A stretch of 64,000 bases of DNA from the NCBI GenBank assembly GCA_046290575.1, contig JBKAGX010000011.1, positions 8,504 to 72,503 on the forward strand. Reading direction: 5' to 3'. The translations under genes and the position numbers were made by a program. Below, one piece after another: positions 1 through 9,054 of the stretch. Source of the stretch: JANQQJ01 sp046290575 (GTDB taxonomy: Bacteria; Pseudomonadota; Alphaproteobacteria; SMXS01). How positions within the stretch are numbered: position 1 is the stretch's first letter; every line of letters begins with the position of its first letter. The notes below the pieces were generated by a model. It searched no databases and had not been told where the DNA came from. It saw nothing but the letters and a program-made list of their open reading frames with translations.

Positions 1-486
1 CGGCAGCCAACCCTGTGTGCCGGTGAAGGATACAAGAAGCGGTCCCGCGCCGAAGCCGAGGGAAATGCAGGCTGCATAGACGCCCAGCAGGCGGCCTCGA
101 TTGCCGTCGCTGGCGATCTGGTTGATCCAGACCTCGCTCAACACAAAGGGGATGACGATGGCGGCCCCCAGCAGGAAGCGCAGAACGAACCACACTTCAA
201 TGGCCTCAAACAGCCGCATGCCCAGCAACAGAATTGCAGCCGAAATCAGGCCGGTAAAGATCAGCCGCATTGGACCGGCCCATACCACCAATCGCGGAAT
301 AAAGGGTGTCACGCAGATGCCACCCAGTGCCATCATGGCGCCGTTGATGCCGATCAGCGTGTTGCTATAGCCGCGATCGACCAGCAACAGGTTAAGGAGC
401 GGGCCGGTTAGCCCGAACACCAGGCCGACAACGCTGATCATGCCGATAATAGCGGCGAGAACGCGAACTTTCGACCGATCCAGCAT
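1..486 (-). CDS. MFS transporter, N-terminal part (runs off the left edge)
   Basis: Reading the minus strand from an ATG at 486 gives an uninterrupted frame of about 162 residues that leaves the window at base 1. It begins MLDRSKVRVLAAIIGMISV and is rich in hydrophobic helices. It contains GLTGPLLNLLL, then RGYSNTLIGINGAMMALGG and, near the edge, EVWINQIASDGNRGRLLG, followed by a glycine-rich helix. This matches the first five or so membrane segments of a major facilitator superfamily drug/sugar-type exporter, including the loop 2-3 and helix 4-5 region. The start lies 10 bases after the DUF983 stop, so it is probably the last gene read from the rnr-DUF983 direction. Substrate unknown. Confidence 0.75.
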   Translation of the reverse strand, partial: MLDRSKVRVLAAIIGMISVVGLVFGLTGPLLNLLLVDRGYSNTLIGINGAMMALGGICVTPFIPRLVVWAGPMRLIFTGLISAAILLLGMRLFEAIEVWFVLRFLLGAAIVIPFVLSEVWINQIASDGNRGRLLGVYAACISLGFGAGPLLVSFTGTQGWLP

Positions 487-496
487 GGATGGACGG

Positions 497-931
497 CTAG
501 GTGAGGTGCGGCGCTTCAGGCTCCGCCTGATTGTCAAAGCCGTGCATGTATTTGGCCCATTGCAGGCCGATCAGCGCACCCTTGATCCGTGGCAGCAATA
601 GCATCGCAGCGACAATTGTCGTCGAGATGCCGAGTGTGAGAATACCGGTCAACGACAGGTTCATGGCCAGATCGATCGAAATCATCAGCGGCACCACAAT
701 GTGCCCAACGATGACAATCGTGAAATAGGGGGGCGCATCGTCCGCCTGATGGCCTGAAAAGTTCAGCCCACAAGAGTCGCAGGAGTCCTTGACGGACAGA
801 TATTTGTGAAAGATGGAGCCGCGGCCGCAATCCGGGCATCGGCCAAACCAGCCTCGCTTCAGGCTCTCCTTAAGAGGACGTTCCGGCCGGTCACCAAAAT
901 GTCGGATATGTGTGGTCGCTTGATCTTTCAT
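497..931 (-). CDS. DUF983 family membrane protein
   Basis: A 144-residue protein with an N-terminal zinc-ribbon-like stretch (CPDCGRGSIF, then CDSCGLNF about 18 residues later) and two hydrophobic helices in the second half. This is the layout of the DUF983 family, common in Alphaproteobacteria and often encoded beside rnr or cytochrome oxidase genes. The two CxxC pairs could bind a metal. Function is not established. It starts 8 bases after the RNase R stop and is followed after 10 bases by the MFS gene, so the three are probably co-transcribed. Confidence 0.8.
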   Translation of the reverse strand: MKDQATTHIRHFGDRPERPLKESLKRGWFGRCPDCGRGSIFHKYLSVKDSCDSCGLNFSGHQADDAPPYFTIVIVGHIVVPLMISIDLAMNLSLTGILTLGISTTIVAAMLLLPRIKGALIGLQWAKYMHGFDNQAEPEAPHLT

Positions 932-939
932 CGCGCTTC

Positions 940-3177
940 CTATCGGCGGCCGTTGGAACGTTTGCGCGGACTGCGATTGCCCGTGCCGCGTTTGCCAGCG
1001 CGCTTGGGCCGGCGCGCAGGCGCATCATAAAGCAGTTCGAATCGCAGGCCACCGGTTATCGGCGCCGCCTCGATCAGTCGGACCGTAATAGCATCACCCA
1101 GGGTAAATGTGATGCCGGTTTCCTCGCCCACAAGCGCATGGCTGCCCTGTTCGTGGCGGAAATACTCGCGTCCCAGGCTGCTGATCGGGATCAGGCCTTC
1201 CGCGCCGGTATCGTCCAGGGCGGCAAACAGACCGAATCGGCTGACACCGGAAATCCTCGCCTCGAAGTGCGCGCCCAGCTTGTCGGCCATGAAGGCGGCC
1301 ATGTAGCGTTCGACGCATTCTCGTTCGGCGCCCATCGCGCGGCGTTCCGTCATGGAGATGTGTTCGCCGATCTCCGTCATGCGCTCAGCGGTATCGCCGT
1401 CCAATCCGTCATCGCCGAGCTTGAGTGCGCGGATCAACCCGCGATGGACAATCAGATCCGCATAGCGCCGGATCGGCGAGGTGAAATGCGCGTAACGGTC
1501 CAGCGCAAGGCCGAAATGCCCCAGATTATCGGGACTGTAGACCGCCTGGCTCTGGCTACGGAGGACAACCGTGTTCACAACGTGCTGATGCGCGGTACCC
1601 TGTGCCCGCGCCAGGACCTCGTTGAACTGGCCCGGCATGATCCGCTGTGCCTTGGGCAGCCTGTAATCCAGTGTTTTTAGGAATTCCTGCAACGAGTCCA
1701 TTTTCTCCGCCGATGGGGCCTCGTGGATCCGGTACATGCACTCGGTGCGGCGCTTTTCCAGTTCTTCAGCCGCCGCCACATTGGCGGCGATCATGAACTC
1801 TTCGATAAGTTTGTGCGCGTCGAGACGCACCTGCTCGGCGACATAGAGCACGCGCCCGGTTTCATCCAGGGCGACCTTGCGCTCCGGCAGGTCGAGGTCC
1901 AGCGGATTACGTTTTGACCGTTCCTTCAGCCGCGCATGATAGGCGCTGTAAAGCGGTTGGATGACCGTTTCGACCAGCGGCGCGGTGGCGTCGTCGGGCC
2001 TCCCGTCGAAACCGGCCTGGGTTTGCTCATAACTCAAATTGGCGGCGCAGCGCATCAGCCCGCGGATGAATTTGTGCCGGACCTTTCGACCGTCCTTGTC
2101 GAACCACAAATGCGCCGCCATGCAGGCCCGGTCCTGGGCCTCTTTCAACGAGCAAAGATCGGTCGACAGCGCCTCCGGCAGCATCGGCACGACCTGATCG
2201 GGGAAATAGGCGGAGTTGCCGCGCTTATAGGCCTCCCGGTCCAGTGCGCTGCCCGGTTTGACGTAATGTGCGACGTCGGCAATGGCGACAATCACGTGCC
2301 AGCCATCTTGATTTTCGGGGTCGCTGTCGGGCTCGGCCCAGACCGCATCGTCATGGTCGCGGGCATCGTGCGGGTCGATGGTAATCAGCGGCAGGTCGCG
2401 CAAATCCGTACGCTTGCCCAGATCGACCGGCTTGGCGCGGTCGGCTTCCTTGAGCGCCTGCGGATCGAAATCCGTGGGGATGCCGTGGGCGTGGATCGCG
2501 ATCAGGCTGGTCTTGCTGGGGGCGTCCACGTCGCCCAGGCGCTCGACCACACGGGCTTTTTTCAGTCCCAGCTTGTTGCGTTTCGATGTCAGCACTTCTG
2601 CCAGAACCAGTTCGCCGTTGAGCGCGCCGGCCTCATCGCCGCGCTCCACCTGCAACTCATGGCGTGCGCGTTTATCCGTCGGGATGATGCGTCCGCCGTC
2701 GCGGTAGACCCCCAATACCTTGTCCTGCGCCGGCTGCAGCCGTTTCATGATCTTGGCTTCGTAGGTGCCGTCGTCCTGTGCGGTCAGACGGGCCAGCGCC
2801 CTGTCGCCGGTGCCCATTGCGCTGCCGGTGTGGCGTCCGCCCGGGGTGACCAGAATGGACGGTGGCGGGCCGTCGCCTTCCCAGCGCAGCGGCTTGGCAA
2901 GAAGTTCGCCGTCGACATCCGTGCCGGTGACTTCAATAACCGTTACATTCGGCATGCCGTCCGACGGTCCCAGGCTGCGCCGATGGCCGCGCGACAGCAG
3001 GCCCTCGGCCCGCATTTCGGCAATCAGGGCTTTCAGTTTGGTGCGATCATCGCCACGAATATGAAAAGCGCGCGCGATCTCGCGCTTGCCGACATTATTG
3101 GGGCTGTCCTCAATGAACTTAAGGACCTCGGCCTTGCTGGGAAAGGGCACGGTCTTGAAGGTTCGCTTGCGTGCCAT
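940..3177 (-). CDS. rnr: Ribonuclease R
   Basis: 745-residue 3'-5' exoribonuclease of the RNB/RNase II superfamily, which degrades structured RNA in the cytoplasm. Visible in order: an N-terminal winged-helix region (residues 1-60), cold-shock OB folds, the RNB catalytic domain with the aspartate cluster TIDPHDARDHDDAVWA near residues 265-280 and the LGHFGLALDRYAHFTSPIRRYADL signature region near 545-570, and a C-terminal S1 domain (RISGVSRFGLFAAL). The tail is basic (RRPKRAGKRG), as is common for RNase R. Length is in the usual 720-810 range. It lies 9 bases downstream of topA on the same strand, a conserved alphaproteobacterial order. Confidence 0.95.
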   Translation of the reverse strand: MARKRTFKTVPFPSKAEVLKFIEDSPNNVGKREIARAFHIRGDDRTKLKALIAEMRAEGLLSRGHRRSLGPSDGMPNVTVIEVTGTDVDGELLAKPLRWEGDGPPPSILVTPGGRHTGSAMGTGDRALARLTAQDDGTYEAKIMKRLQPAQDKVLGVYRDGGRIIPTDKRARHELQVERGDEAGALNGELVLAEVLTSKRNKLGLKKARVVERLGDVDAPSKTSLIAIHAHGIPTDFDPQALKEADRAKPVDLGKRTDLRDLPLITIDPHDARDHDDAVWAEPDSDPENQDGWHVIVAIADVAHYVKPGSALDREAYKRGNSAYFPDQVVPMLPEALSTDLCSLKEAQDRACMAAHLWFDKDGRKVRHKFIRGLMRCAANLSYEQTQAGFDGRPDDATAPLVETVIQPLYSAYHARLKERSKRNPLDLDLPERKVALDETGRVLYVAEQVRLDAHKLIEEFMIAANVAAAEELEKRRTECMYRIHEAPSAEKMDSLQEFLKTLDYRLPKAQRIMPGQFNEVLARAQGTAHQHVVNTVVLRSQSQAVYSPDNLGHFGLALDRYAHFTSPIRRYADLIVHRGLIRALKLGDDGLDGDTAERMTEIGEHISMTERRAMGAERECVERYMAAFMADKLGAHFEARISGVSRFGLFAALDDTGAEGLIPISSLGREYFRHEQGSHALVGEETGITFTLGDAITVRLIEAAPITGGLRFELLYDAPARRPKRAGKRGTGNRSPRKRSNGRR

Positions 3178-3186
3178 CGGGAGGGC

Positions 3187-5769
3187 CTAGTCCGAGGCCG
3201 CCTTGGCCTTTTTGGCAGGGGCTTTTTTCTTCGCCGGCGCTTTCTTCTTGTTCGCAGCCGGCTTCTTTTTCTTCGCCGGTTTGGCAGCCTTGGCGGCGAT
3301 CAGCGCAAGCGCCTCTTCCAGCGTCAGCGATTCAGGCTCCCGGTCTTTGGGAACCGTGGCGTTGATCTTTTTGTACTTCACATAGGGGCCATAGCGGCCG
3401 CTGAGCACGTTGATCGGCGTGCCGTCGTCCGGGTGTTCGCCCAGTTCCTTGATCACCGACGCGCTACGCCCGCGGCCCTGCTTGGCTTCAGCCAGCAATG
3501 AAACCGCATGGTTCAGGCCGACCGTGAAGACGTCGTCGGTGTTGGGCAAATTGGCGTATTTTCCATCATGATTCACATAGGGGCCATAGCGACCGATGGC
3601 GGCCTTGATCATCTTGCCGGTTTCGGGATGTTCACCAATGTCGCGTGGCAGCGACAGCAGCGCCACTGCCTTGTCCAGATCGACGCTTTCCGGTGGCACG
3701 TCTTTCGGGATCGATTGACGCGGTGGCTTCTTGCCTTCTTCATTGTCACCGCGCTGCACATAGGGGCCGAAGCGGCCCGAACGCAGCGAGATTTCATCGC
3801 CGTCATGCTCGCCCAGAACCTTGGTGGCGTTTTCACCCTGTGCGTCATCGCCGTTAGACGAAATCTGGCGGGTGAACTTGCACTCCGGATAGTTCGAACA
3901 GCCGATAAACGCACCATAGCGGCCCAGCTTCAGGCTCAAGCGGCCATCGTCGCAGGTCGGGCAGTCGCGCGGGTCCTTGCCTTCTTCGATCACCGGGAAG
4001 ACATGCGGCGCCAGAATTTCATTGAGGGCGTCCAGCACCTGCGTGACCCGCAGGTCCTTCGTGCCGTCGATGGCGTTGGAAAACTCGCGCCAGAAGTCGC
4101 TGAGAACCTGCTTCCAGTCCAGATTGCCGGCGGAAATCTCATCCAATTGTTCTTCCAGCCGCGCGGTGAAGTCATATTCGACATAGCGGGTGAAAAAACT
4201 CTCCAGAAACGCTGTGACCAGCCGGCCCTTATCCTGGGGAATGAAGCGGTTGCGGTCCATTTCCACATAGCTTCGGTTGCGCAGCACATCGAGGATTGAG
4301 GCATAAGTCGACGGGCGACCGATGCCGAGTTCTTCCATCTTGCGTACCAGGCTCGCCTCGGTATAGCGGGGCGGTGGTTCGGTAAAGTGCTGTTCGGGAC
4401 TGACCTTTTCGCGGCTGACCGCGTCGCCATTGGCCAGGGGTGGCAGGCGGCGGTCATCATCGCTGCCGTCGGCATCGTCCTGGCCTTCCTGATAAAGGGT
4501 CAGAAAACCCTGAAACTTTAGCACGGAACCACGGGCACGCAGGGTTACCGAGCCGTCGCCAGCGGTGATATCGGCCACGGTGCGTTCGAATCGAGCGCTT
4601 TCCATCTGGCTGGCGATGGTCCGCTTCCAGATCAGGTCGTAGAGCTTCAGCTGTTCGTCATCCAGGATGAACTTGAGATCGTCAGGACGGCGCAGCATTC
4701 CGGTGGGTCGGATCGCTTCGTGCGCTTCCTGCGCGTTCTTGGCCTTGGTCTTGTAGACGCGCGGGCTGTCCGGCAGATAATCCGGGCCATAGTCCTTGCC
4801 GATCAGGTCGCGGGCTTCGCCTAGTGCCTCATTGGCGATGGTGACGCCGTCGGTCCGCATATAGGTGATCAGACCGATGGTCTCACCGTTGATCTCGAAG
4901 CCCTCATAGAGCTTTTGTGCAACCCGCATGGTCCGTGATGCTGCAAAGCCGAGCTTGCGGGCGGCCTCCTGCTGCATGGTCGACGTGGTGAAGGGCGCAG
5001 CCGGGTTGCGGCGCGCCGGTTTGCTCTCGACCTTGGCGACCGAGAAATTGGCGGCCTCGATGGCCTGCTGGGCACGTGTTGCCGCGGCGCCATTCGGCAG
5101 GTCGAACTTGTCCAGTTTCTTGCCGTCGAGGGCCGTGAGCGAGGCCTTGAAGGGGTCGCCTGCCGGCGTCTTCATGTCGACGTCGACGGTCCAGTATTCC
5201 TGCGGATTGAACGCTTCGATCTCGAGCTCGCGCTCACAGATCAGACGCAGCGCGACGGATTGCACGCGGCCCGCCGATTTGGCGCCCGGCAGCTTGCGCC
5301 ACAGTACAGGAGACAGGGTAAAGCCGACCAGATAGTCCAGCGCGCGGCGCGCCAGATAGGCCTCAATCAGTTCCTGATCCAGTTCGCGCGGACTGGCAAT
5401 GGCGTCCAGCACGGCTTGTTTGGTGATCTCGTTGAAGACGACGCGTTTGACGTCCTTGCCGTTCAGTGCCCCTTTTTCATTCAGAATTTCCAGAACGTGC
5501 CAGGAAATCGCCTCGCCTTCTCGGTCCGGGTCGGTGGCCAGGTAAAGCGCATCGGCGTCCTTTGCCGCTTTGGCGATGTCTTTCATGCGCTTGCTGGAAT
5601 CGCTGTCGACTTCCCATTTCATCTCGAAATCTTCGTCCGGCAGCACAGAGCCGTCCTTCGACGGCAGGTCGCGGACGTGACCGAAGCTGGCCAGGACGTG
5701 ATAGTCACTGCCCAGATATTTGTTGATCGTTTTTGCCTTTGACGGCGACTCAACAATGACGAGGTTCAT
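3187..5769 (-). CDS. topA: DNA topoisomerase I
   Basis: 860-residue type IA topoisomerase that relaxes negative supercoils. The TOPRIM domain opens the protein (MNLVIVESPSKAKTINKYLG) and carries the DPDRE acidic motif at about residues 80-84. The catalytic tyrosine is Tyr303 in ITYMRTDGV. A C-terminal zinc-ribbon repeat (CPTCDDGRL...GCSNYPEC, about residues 600-630) is followed by several degenerate GRYGPYV repeats (topo_C_Rpt). The last 40 residues are almost purely Lys/Ala/Pro, a DNA-binding tail typical of GC-rich bacteria. It follows dprA by 27 bases, and rnr follows it by 9. Confidence 0.97.
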   Translation of the reverse strand: MNLVIVESPSKAKTINKYLGSDYHVLASFGHVRDLPSKDGSVLPDEDFEMKWEVDSDSSKRMKDIAKAAKDADALYLATDPDREGEAISWHVLEILNEKGALNGKDVKRVVFNEITKQAVLDAIASPRELDQELIEAYLARRALDYLVGFTLSPVLWRKLPGAKSAGRVQSVALRLICERELEIEAFNPQEYWTVDVDMKTPAGDPFKASLTALDGKKLDKFDLPNGAAATRAQQAIEAANFSVAKVESKPARRNPAAPFTTSTMQQEAARKLGFAASRTMRVAQKLYEGFEINGETIGLITYMRTDGVTIANEALGEARDLIGKDYGPDYLPDSPRVYKTKAKNAQEAHEAIRPTGMLRRPDDLKFILDDEQLKLYDLIWKRTIASQMESARFERTVADITAGDGSVTLRARGSVLKFQGFLTLYQEGQDDADGSDDDRRLPPLANGDAVSREKVSPEQHFTEPPPRYTEASLVRKMEELGIGRPSTYASILDVLRNRSYVEMDRNRFIPQDKGRLVTAFLESFFTRYVEYDFTARLEEQLDEISAGNLDWKQVLSDFWREFSNAIDGTKDLRVTQVLDALNEILAPHVFPVIEEGKDPRDCPTCDDGRLSLKLGRYGAFIGCSNYPECKFTRQISSNGDDAQGENATKVLGEHDGDEISLRSGRFGPYVQRGDNEEGKKPPRQSIPKDVPPESVDLDKAVALLSLPRDIGEHPETGKMIKAAIGRYGPYVNHDGKYANLPNTDDVFTVGLNHAVSLLAEAKQGRGRSASVIKELGEHPDDGTPINVLSGRYGPYVKYKKINATVPKDREPESLTLEEALALIAAKAAKPAKKKKPAANKKKAPAKKKAPAKKAKAASD

Positions 5770-5796
5770 GAAAGACTGCTCTTGAAAGGCTGGCGA

Positions 5797-6906
5797 CTAG
5801 TTAAGCGAAACCTTGTTGCCGGGGTGGCGGTCCAGCCGTCCGGCGAGCTCAAGTTCGAGCAAAATGGTGAAAACAGTGGCGGGTGTCAAACGGGTTTGTC
5901 GGATCAGCTCATCGATTTCTGTCGGTGTCGGACCCAGTTTTTCCAATAACACGTCCCGGCCGGCCCCTTCTCCGGACGCGTTTTCAAGCAATAGGTTGGA
6001 CTGAACGGGGGTGCTTTCAAGGGAAACTCGAACAGGGCTGTGCAAAGAGCCTTCCATCGCCTGAACAATATCTTCTGCGGATTCGGTCAGCACGGCGCCG
6101 TTGCGGATCAGGTCATTCGTGCCCCGGTGCCTGGGGTCGAGAGGCGAGCCTGGAACGGCAAATACGTCGCGTCCCTGATCGCCTGCGAACCGGGCGGTAA
6201 TCAGCGAACCGGATCGCAAGGCTGCCTCGACGACGAGCACGCCGCGCGACAGGCCGGAGATCAACCGGTTGCGGCGCGGGAAGTGCCGTGCCTGCGGTTT
6301 GGTGCCAATCGACATCTCGCAGACGATGAGCCCCTGTTCACTGATCAACTCGAACAATGACTGGTTCTCCGGCGGATAGACCACATCTATGCCACCGGCC
6401 ATAACCGCTATGGTGCCGCTTTTAAGGGAGCCGCGATGGGCCGCCGTATCGATCCCGCGTGCCAACCCGGAGACGATTGTAAAGCCCGTCTGTCCCAAGT
6501 CCCCGGCAATGGTCTGGGTAAACCGAACGCCGGCAGCCGAAGCGTTGCGCGCACCGACAATGCCCAAGCCCGGCTTTTCAAGATGGCCTATTTCGCCTTT
6601 GACGATCAGAACCGGGGGCGCGTCAGGCAATACGGCCAGTGCCTCCGGATAGGGGCTGACGTCGACATGCAGCATCCGCGCACCGGCTGCTTCCGTCGTG
6701 GCGATCTCGTCCTCTGCGGTGCCCGCCGGAAAGACCTTGATGGCCGATTTGCGGCCACCCCGCCGCGCCAGTTCGGGCAGTGCGGCCAGCGCATCACTGG
6801 CAGAGCCGAACCGCGCCATCAGACTACGGAATGTGACCGGGCCAACGTGAGGGCTGCGGATCAGCCGCAGCCGGTCCCGCTGTTCAAGATCGCTCAGCGC
6901 GCTCAC
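5797..6906 (-). CDS. dprA: DNA-processing protein DprA
   Basis: 369-residue DprA/Smf protein that loads RecA on incoming single-stranded DNA during natural transformation. The start is a GTG at 6906 sharing GTGA with the plsY stop (4-base overlap). Longer open frame upstream only shadows plsY. An N-terminal SAM-like region (LRLIRSPHVGPVTFRSLM) is followed by the Rossmann-like DprA fold with GIVGARNAS, VSGLARGIDTAAHRG and GGIDVVYPPEN, then PRRNRLISGLS. A C-terminal winged helix (LLEKLGPTPTEIDELIRQTRL) closes the protein. All hallmark motifs are present. Translational coupling to plsY is likely. Confidence 0.93.
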   Translation of the reverse strand: MSALSDLEQRDRLRLIRSPHVGPVTFRSLMARFGSASDALAALPELARRGGRKSAIKVFPAGTAEDEIATTEAAGARMLHVDVSPYPEALAVLPDAPPVLIVKGEIGHLEKPGLGIVGARNASAAGVRFTQTIAGDLGQTGFTIVSGLARGIDTAAHRGSLKSGTIAVMAGGIDVVYPPENQSLFELISEQGLIVCEMSIGTKPQARHFPRRNRLISGLSRGVLVVEAALRSGSLITARFAGDQGRDVFAVPGSPLDPRHRGTNDLIRNGAVLTESAEDIVQAMEGSLHSPVRVSLESTPVQSNLLLENASGEGAGRDVLLEKLGPTPTEIDELIRQTRLTPATVFTILLELELAGRLDRHPGNKVSLN

Positions 6907-7493
6907 TTGGCGCCGATCTTGGGTTCCTCGCCGCGCATCAGGCGGCCGATATTGGCCGCATGGCGGATGAAAACGAGTAGCGCGAGAAACACGAAAAGAA
7001 GCAAATGGGCCTGGGTCAGCATAATGGCTGCGTAGATCGGGGCGGCAGCGACGGCCACCAGTGCGGCCAGGGATGACATGCGGAAAATCGCTGCCGTCGC
7101 CAGCCACACCGCGCAGCAGATCAACCCCAGGATGAAGTGGACAGCCAGTGTCACGCCCAGAAAAGTTGCGACGCCCTTGCCGCCCTTGAAGCCCAGCCAC
7201 ACCGGATAGAGGTGCCCCAGGAAGGCAGCGCCACCGGCAACCAGGTACGAATCAGGCGCATAGGCCTGCGCCAGCAGAACTGCTGCAGCGCCCTTGCCCC
7301 CATCCAGAATGAGCGTGGCGGCTGCGAGACCCTTCTTGCCGGTGCGCAGCACATTTGTTGCGCCGATATTGCCTGAACCGACGCTGCGGATATCGCCAAG
7401 CCCGGCCATTTTGGTGAGTAGCAGCCCGAAGGGAACGGAGCCCAAGAGATAGGCGAGGGCGGCAACGAAGGCGTGTTGAAGAACCGGTTCCAC
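6903..7493 (-). CDS. plsY: Glycerol-3-phosphate acyltransferase PlsY
   Basis: 196-residue inner-membrane acyltransferase that uses acyl-phosphate to acylate glycerol-3-phosphate, the first step of phospholipid synthesis. It begins with a hydrophobic helix containing the LLGSVPFG motif, then SVGSGNIGATNVLR and LDGGKGAA, and later GFKGGKGVAT. These are the three conserved loop motifs of the PlsY family. About five membrane segments are predicted and length is normal. It overlaps dprA by four bases. Upstream lies a 286-base spacer with a repeat and a nuclease-gene remnant. Confidence 0.95.
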   Translation of the reverse strand: MEPVLQHAFVAALAYLLGSVPFGLLLTKMAGLGDIRSVGSGNIGATNVLRTGKKGLAAATLILDGGKGAAAVLLAQAYAPDSYLVAGGAAFLGHLYPVWLGFKGGKGVATFLGVTLAVHFILGLICCAVWLATAAIFRMSSLAALVAVAAAPIYAAIMLTQAHLLLFVFLALLVFIRHAANIGRLMRGEEPKIGAK

Positions 7494-7541
7494 TACACCA
7501 ACCTGGCCCGTGGGTTCGAAGCCCGCCCAGCATACTCATAT

Positions 7542-7568
7542 GTCATTCCCGCGAAGGCGGGAATCCAG
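7542..7568. repeat. Dispersed palindromic repeat (TCATTCCCGC type)
   Basis: An 8-bp perfect stem (ATTCCCGC at 7545-7552 and GCGGGAAT at 7557-7564) with a GAAG loop, flanked by GTC and CCAG. This is the widespread bacterial intergenic repeat of the form GTCATTCCCGC...GCGGGAATCCAG. It sits directly beyond the 3' end of a decayed GIY-YIG gene. Confidence 0.8.
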
Positions 7569-7586
7569 ACTATTTTTGAGCCAAGG

Positions 7587-7688
7587 CTATTCACTGGCAA
7601 TGTCTGCGTAGAGGTCGTTCCAGTCTGGGTTAAACGCCTCGATCCTGCGCAGTTTCCATGCACGGTTCCATATCTTGACCGCCTTTTC
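7587..7688 (-). pseudogene. GIY-YIG endonuclease, C-terminal remnant
   Basis: The minus-strand frame ending with TAG at 7587-7589 reads EKAVKIWNRAWKLRRIEAFN followed by PDWNDLYADIASE. This matches the C-terminal end of small GIY-YIG nucleases (family pattern REK..K.WNR.WK..LIE..NP.W.DLY). Upstream of 7688 the sequence no longer resembles the family and has no GIY-YIG motif or start, so only about 34 codons survive. It stands between plsY and the PyrC-like gene, next to a dispersed palindrome. The call rests on remembered family consensus, not a search. Confidence 0.65.
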
Positions 7689-7779
7689 GGGAATGACGTG
7701 CCTGGGGTGTAGGTGGAGTCCGCCGACTGACTACAAGACATGTGTTAAACCGATCTCACGCTGTTGGTACGCCATTGCT

Positions 7780-9054
7780 CTAGTCGGCCTTGAACGCGGT
7801 TTCGCCGCCGACAACAGTGCGGAGCACGCGGCCCTGGGCTGGGCGGCCGTCAAACGCGCTGTTCTTTGCCTTGCTGTGAAAATTTTCCGGGTCGATACGG
7901 AACGGCGCATCAGGGTCGAACAGCACCAAATCGGCCGGGGCACCTTTTTCCAGCTTGCCGCCAGGAATGCCCAGCACATCTGCTGGTTTGCTTGTCGCTG
8001 CCTTGAGAATGTGGATCAGCGGAATGTGCCCGCCGTGGTCCAGTTCCAGCATCATCGGCAGCATGGTTTCAAGGCCCACCATGCCGGGTTCCGCCAGGTC
8101 GAAGGGCAGGCGCTTGCTTTCGACATCATGCGGATCGTGACTGCTGACAATCACATCGATCGTTCCGTCGGCCAGACCCTCGACAACGGCGCGGCGGTCG
8201 TCTTCGCTGCGCAGCGGCGGCGAGACTTTGGCGAAGGTGCGATATTCGGCGGTCGCCAGTTCGTTAAGAGCAAAATAGTGGGGTGCGGTGCCGCAGGTCA
8301 CCGGCAGGCCGGCAGCCTTGGCTTTACGGATCGCCTCCACGCCTTCGGCGGTTGTCACCAGCGCGACGTGGTAGCGGGCACCGGTCATCGCGACGAGGCG
8401 CAGATCGCGTTCGATCATGATGATCTCAGCCTCTGGGGGGATGCCCGGCAGGCCCATACGCGTCGCCATTTCGCCCTCATTCATCACGCCGCCCTGCGCC
8501 AGAGAAGGGTCTTCAGCATGCTGGATGACCATGGCCCCATGGGCATCTGCATAGGTGAGCAACCGGCGCATCACCTGCGCATCGGCGACGGCCGAACGGC
8601 CGTCGGTGAAGGCCAGCGCGCCAGCATCCTTCAGTAGGCCGATCTCGGTCATTTCTTGTCCCGCCAGTCCCTTGGTGGCGGCGGCGATCGGATGGATGCG
8701 AACCGCCGCATCGCGCGCCAGCCGCTCGATATAGTCGACGAGCGCTACCTGATCGAGCGGCGGCGACATGTTGGGCATCACAGCCAAAGTCGTGACACCG
8801 CCGGCTGCTGCTGCATTGGAGGTCGCGTCGACCGATTCACCCAGAAACACCTGCATGTCGACCAGGCCGGGCGCGAGGCAGCACCCCTCACATTCAACGA
8901 TTTCGCTACCGTCGGTGACGCCATCGGCAAACAGGTCGGGGCCGAAATCCCAGATCTTGTCCCCGACGGTGAGCAGTGCGCCAATGGCATCCAGCTCGCT
9001 GGCAGGGTCAAGCAGCCGGGCATTCATGTAGACGACGCGGCGGTCAGCGCTCAT
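7780..9054 (-). CDS. Dihydroorotase-like protein, probably non-catalytic (PyrX/PyrC' type)
   Basis: 424 residues of the amidohydrolase superfamily, closest in layout to dihydroorotase. The start is the ATG at 9054-9052, overlapping the pyrB stop by one base (TGATG), which implies translational coupling. The early metal site of true dihydroorotases (DxHxH) reads LVDMQVFLGES here, so both histidines are gone. Other segments resemble the family (FTDGRSAVADAQVM, IQHAEDPSL, VSSHDPHDVESK), although the last is also altered. By analogy with the inactive PyrC' partner of aspartate transcarbamylase in Pseudomonas, it probably serves as a structural subunit of PyrB. It could alternatively act on another substrate with a different metal site. 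Confidence 0.8.
   Translation of the reverse strand: MSADRRVVYMNARLLDPASELDAIGALLTVGDKIWDFGPDLFADGVTDGSEIVECEGCCLAPGLVDMQVFLGESVDATSNAAAAGGVTTLAVMPNMSPPLDQVALVDYIERLARDAAVRIHPIAAATKGLAGQEMTEIGLLKDAGALAFTDGRSAVADAQVMRRLLTYADAHGAMVIQHAEDPSLAQGGVMNEGEMATRMGLPGIPPEAEIIMIERDLRLVAMTGARYHVALVTTAEGVEAIRKAKAAGLPVTCGTAPHYFALNELATAEYRTFAKVSPPLRSEDDRRAVVEGLADGTIDVIVSSHDPHDVESKRLPFDLAEPGMVGLETMLPMMLELDHGGHIPLIHILKAATSKPADVLGIPGGKLEKGAPADLVLFDPDAPFRIDPENFHSKAKNSAFDGRPAQGRVLRTVVGGETAFKAD

Noticed and set aside
3187..3310. Lys/Ala-rich repetitive stretch as an independent repeat element
   Set aside because: It is the normal basic tail of topoisomerase I, in frame with the gene.
1936..3501. Long open frame on the plus strand opposite rnr and the topA end
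   Set aside because: It is a shadow of GC-rich codons in two well-recognised minus-strand genes, and its translation matches no family pattern.
5797..7200. Long DprA form starting inside plsY
   Set aside because: The first 98 codons are out-of-frame plsY sequence; the GTG at 6906 with a GTGA overlap starts the recognisable DprA.
7493..7741. A small protein gene between plsY and the PyrC-like gene
   Set aside because: The frame crosses the palindromic repeat and the GIY-YIG remnant in a different phase and has no ribosome site.
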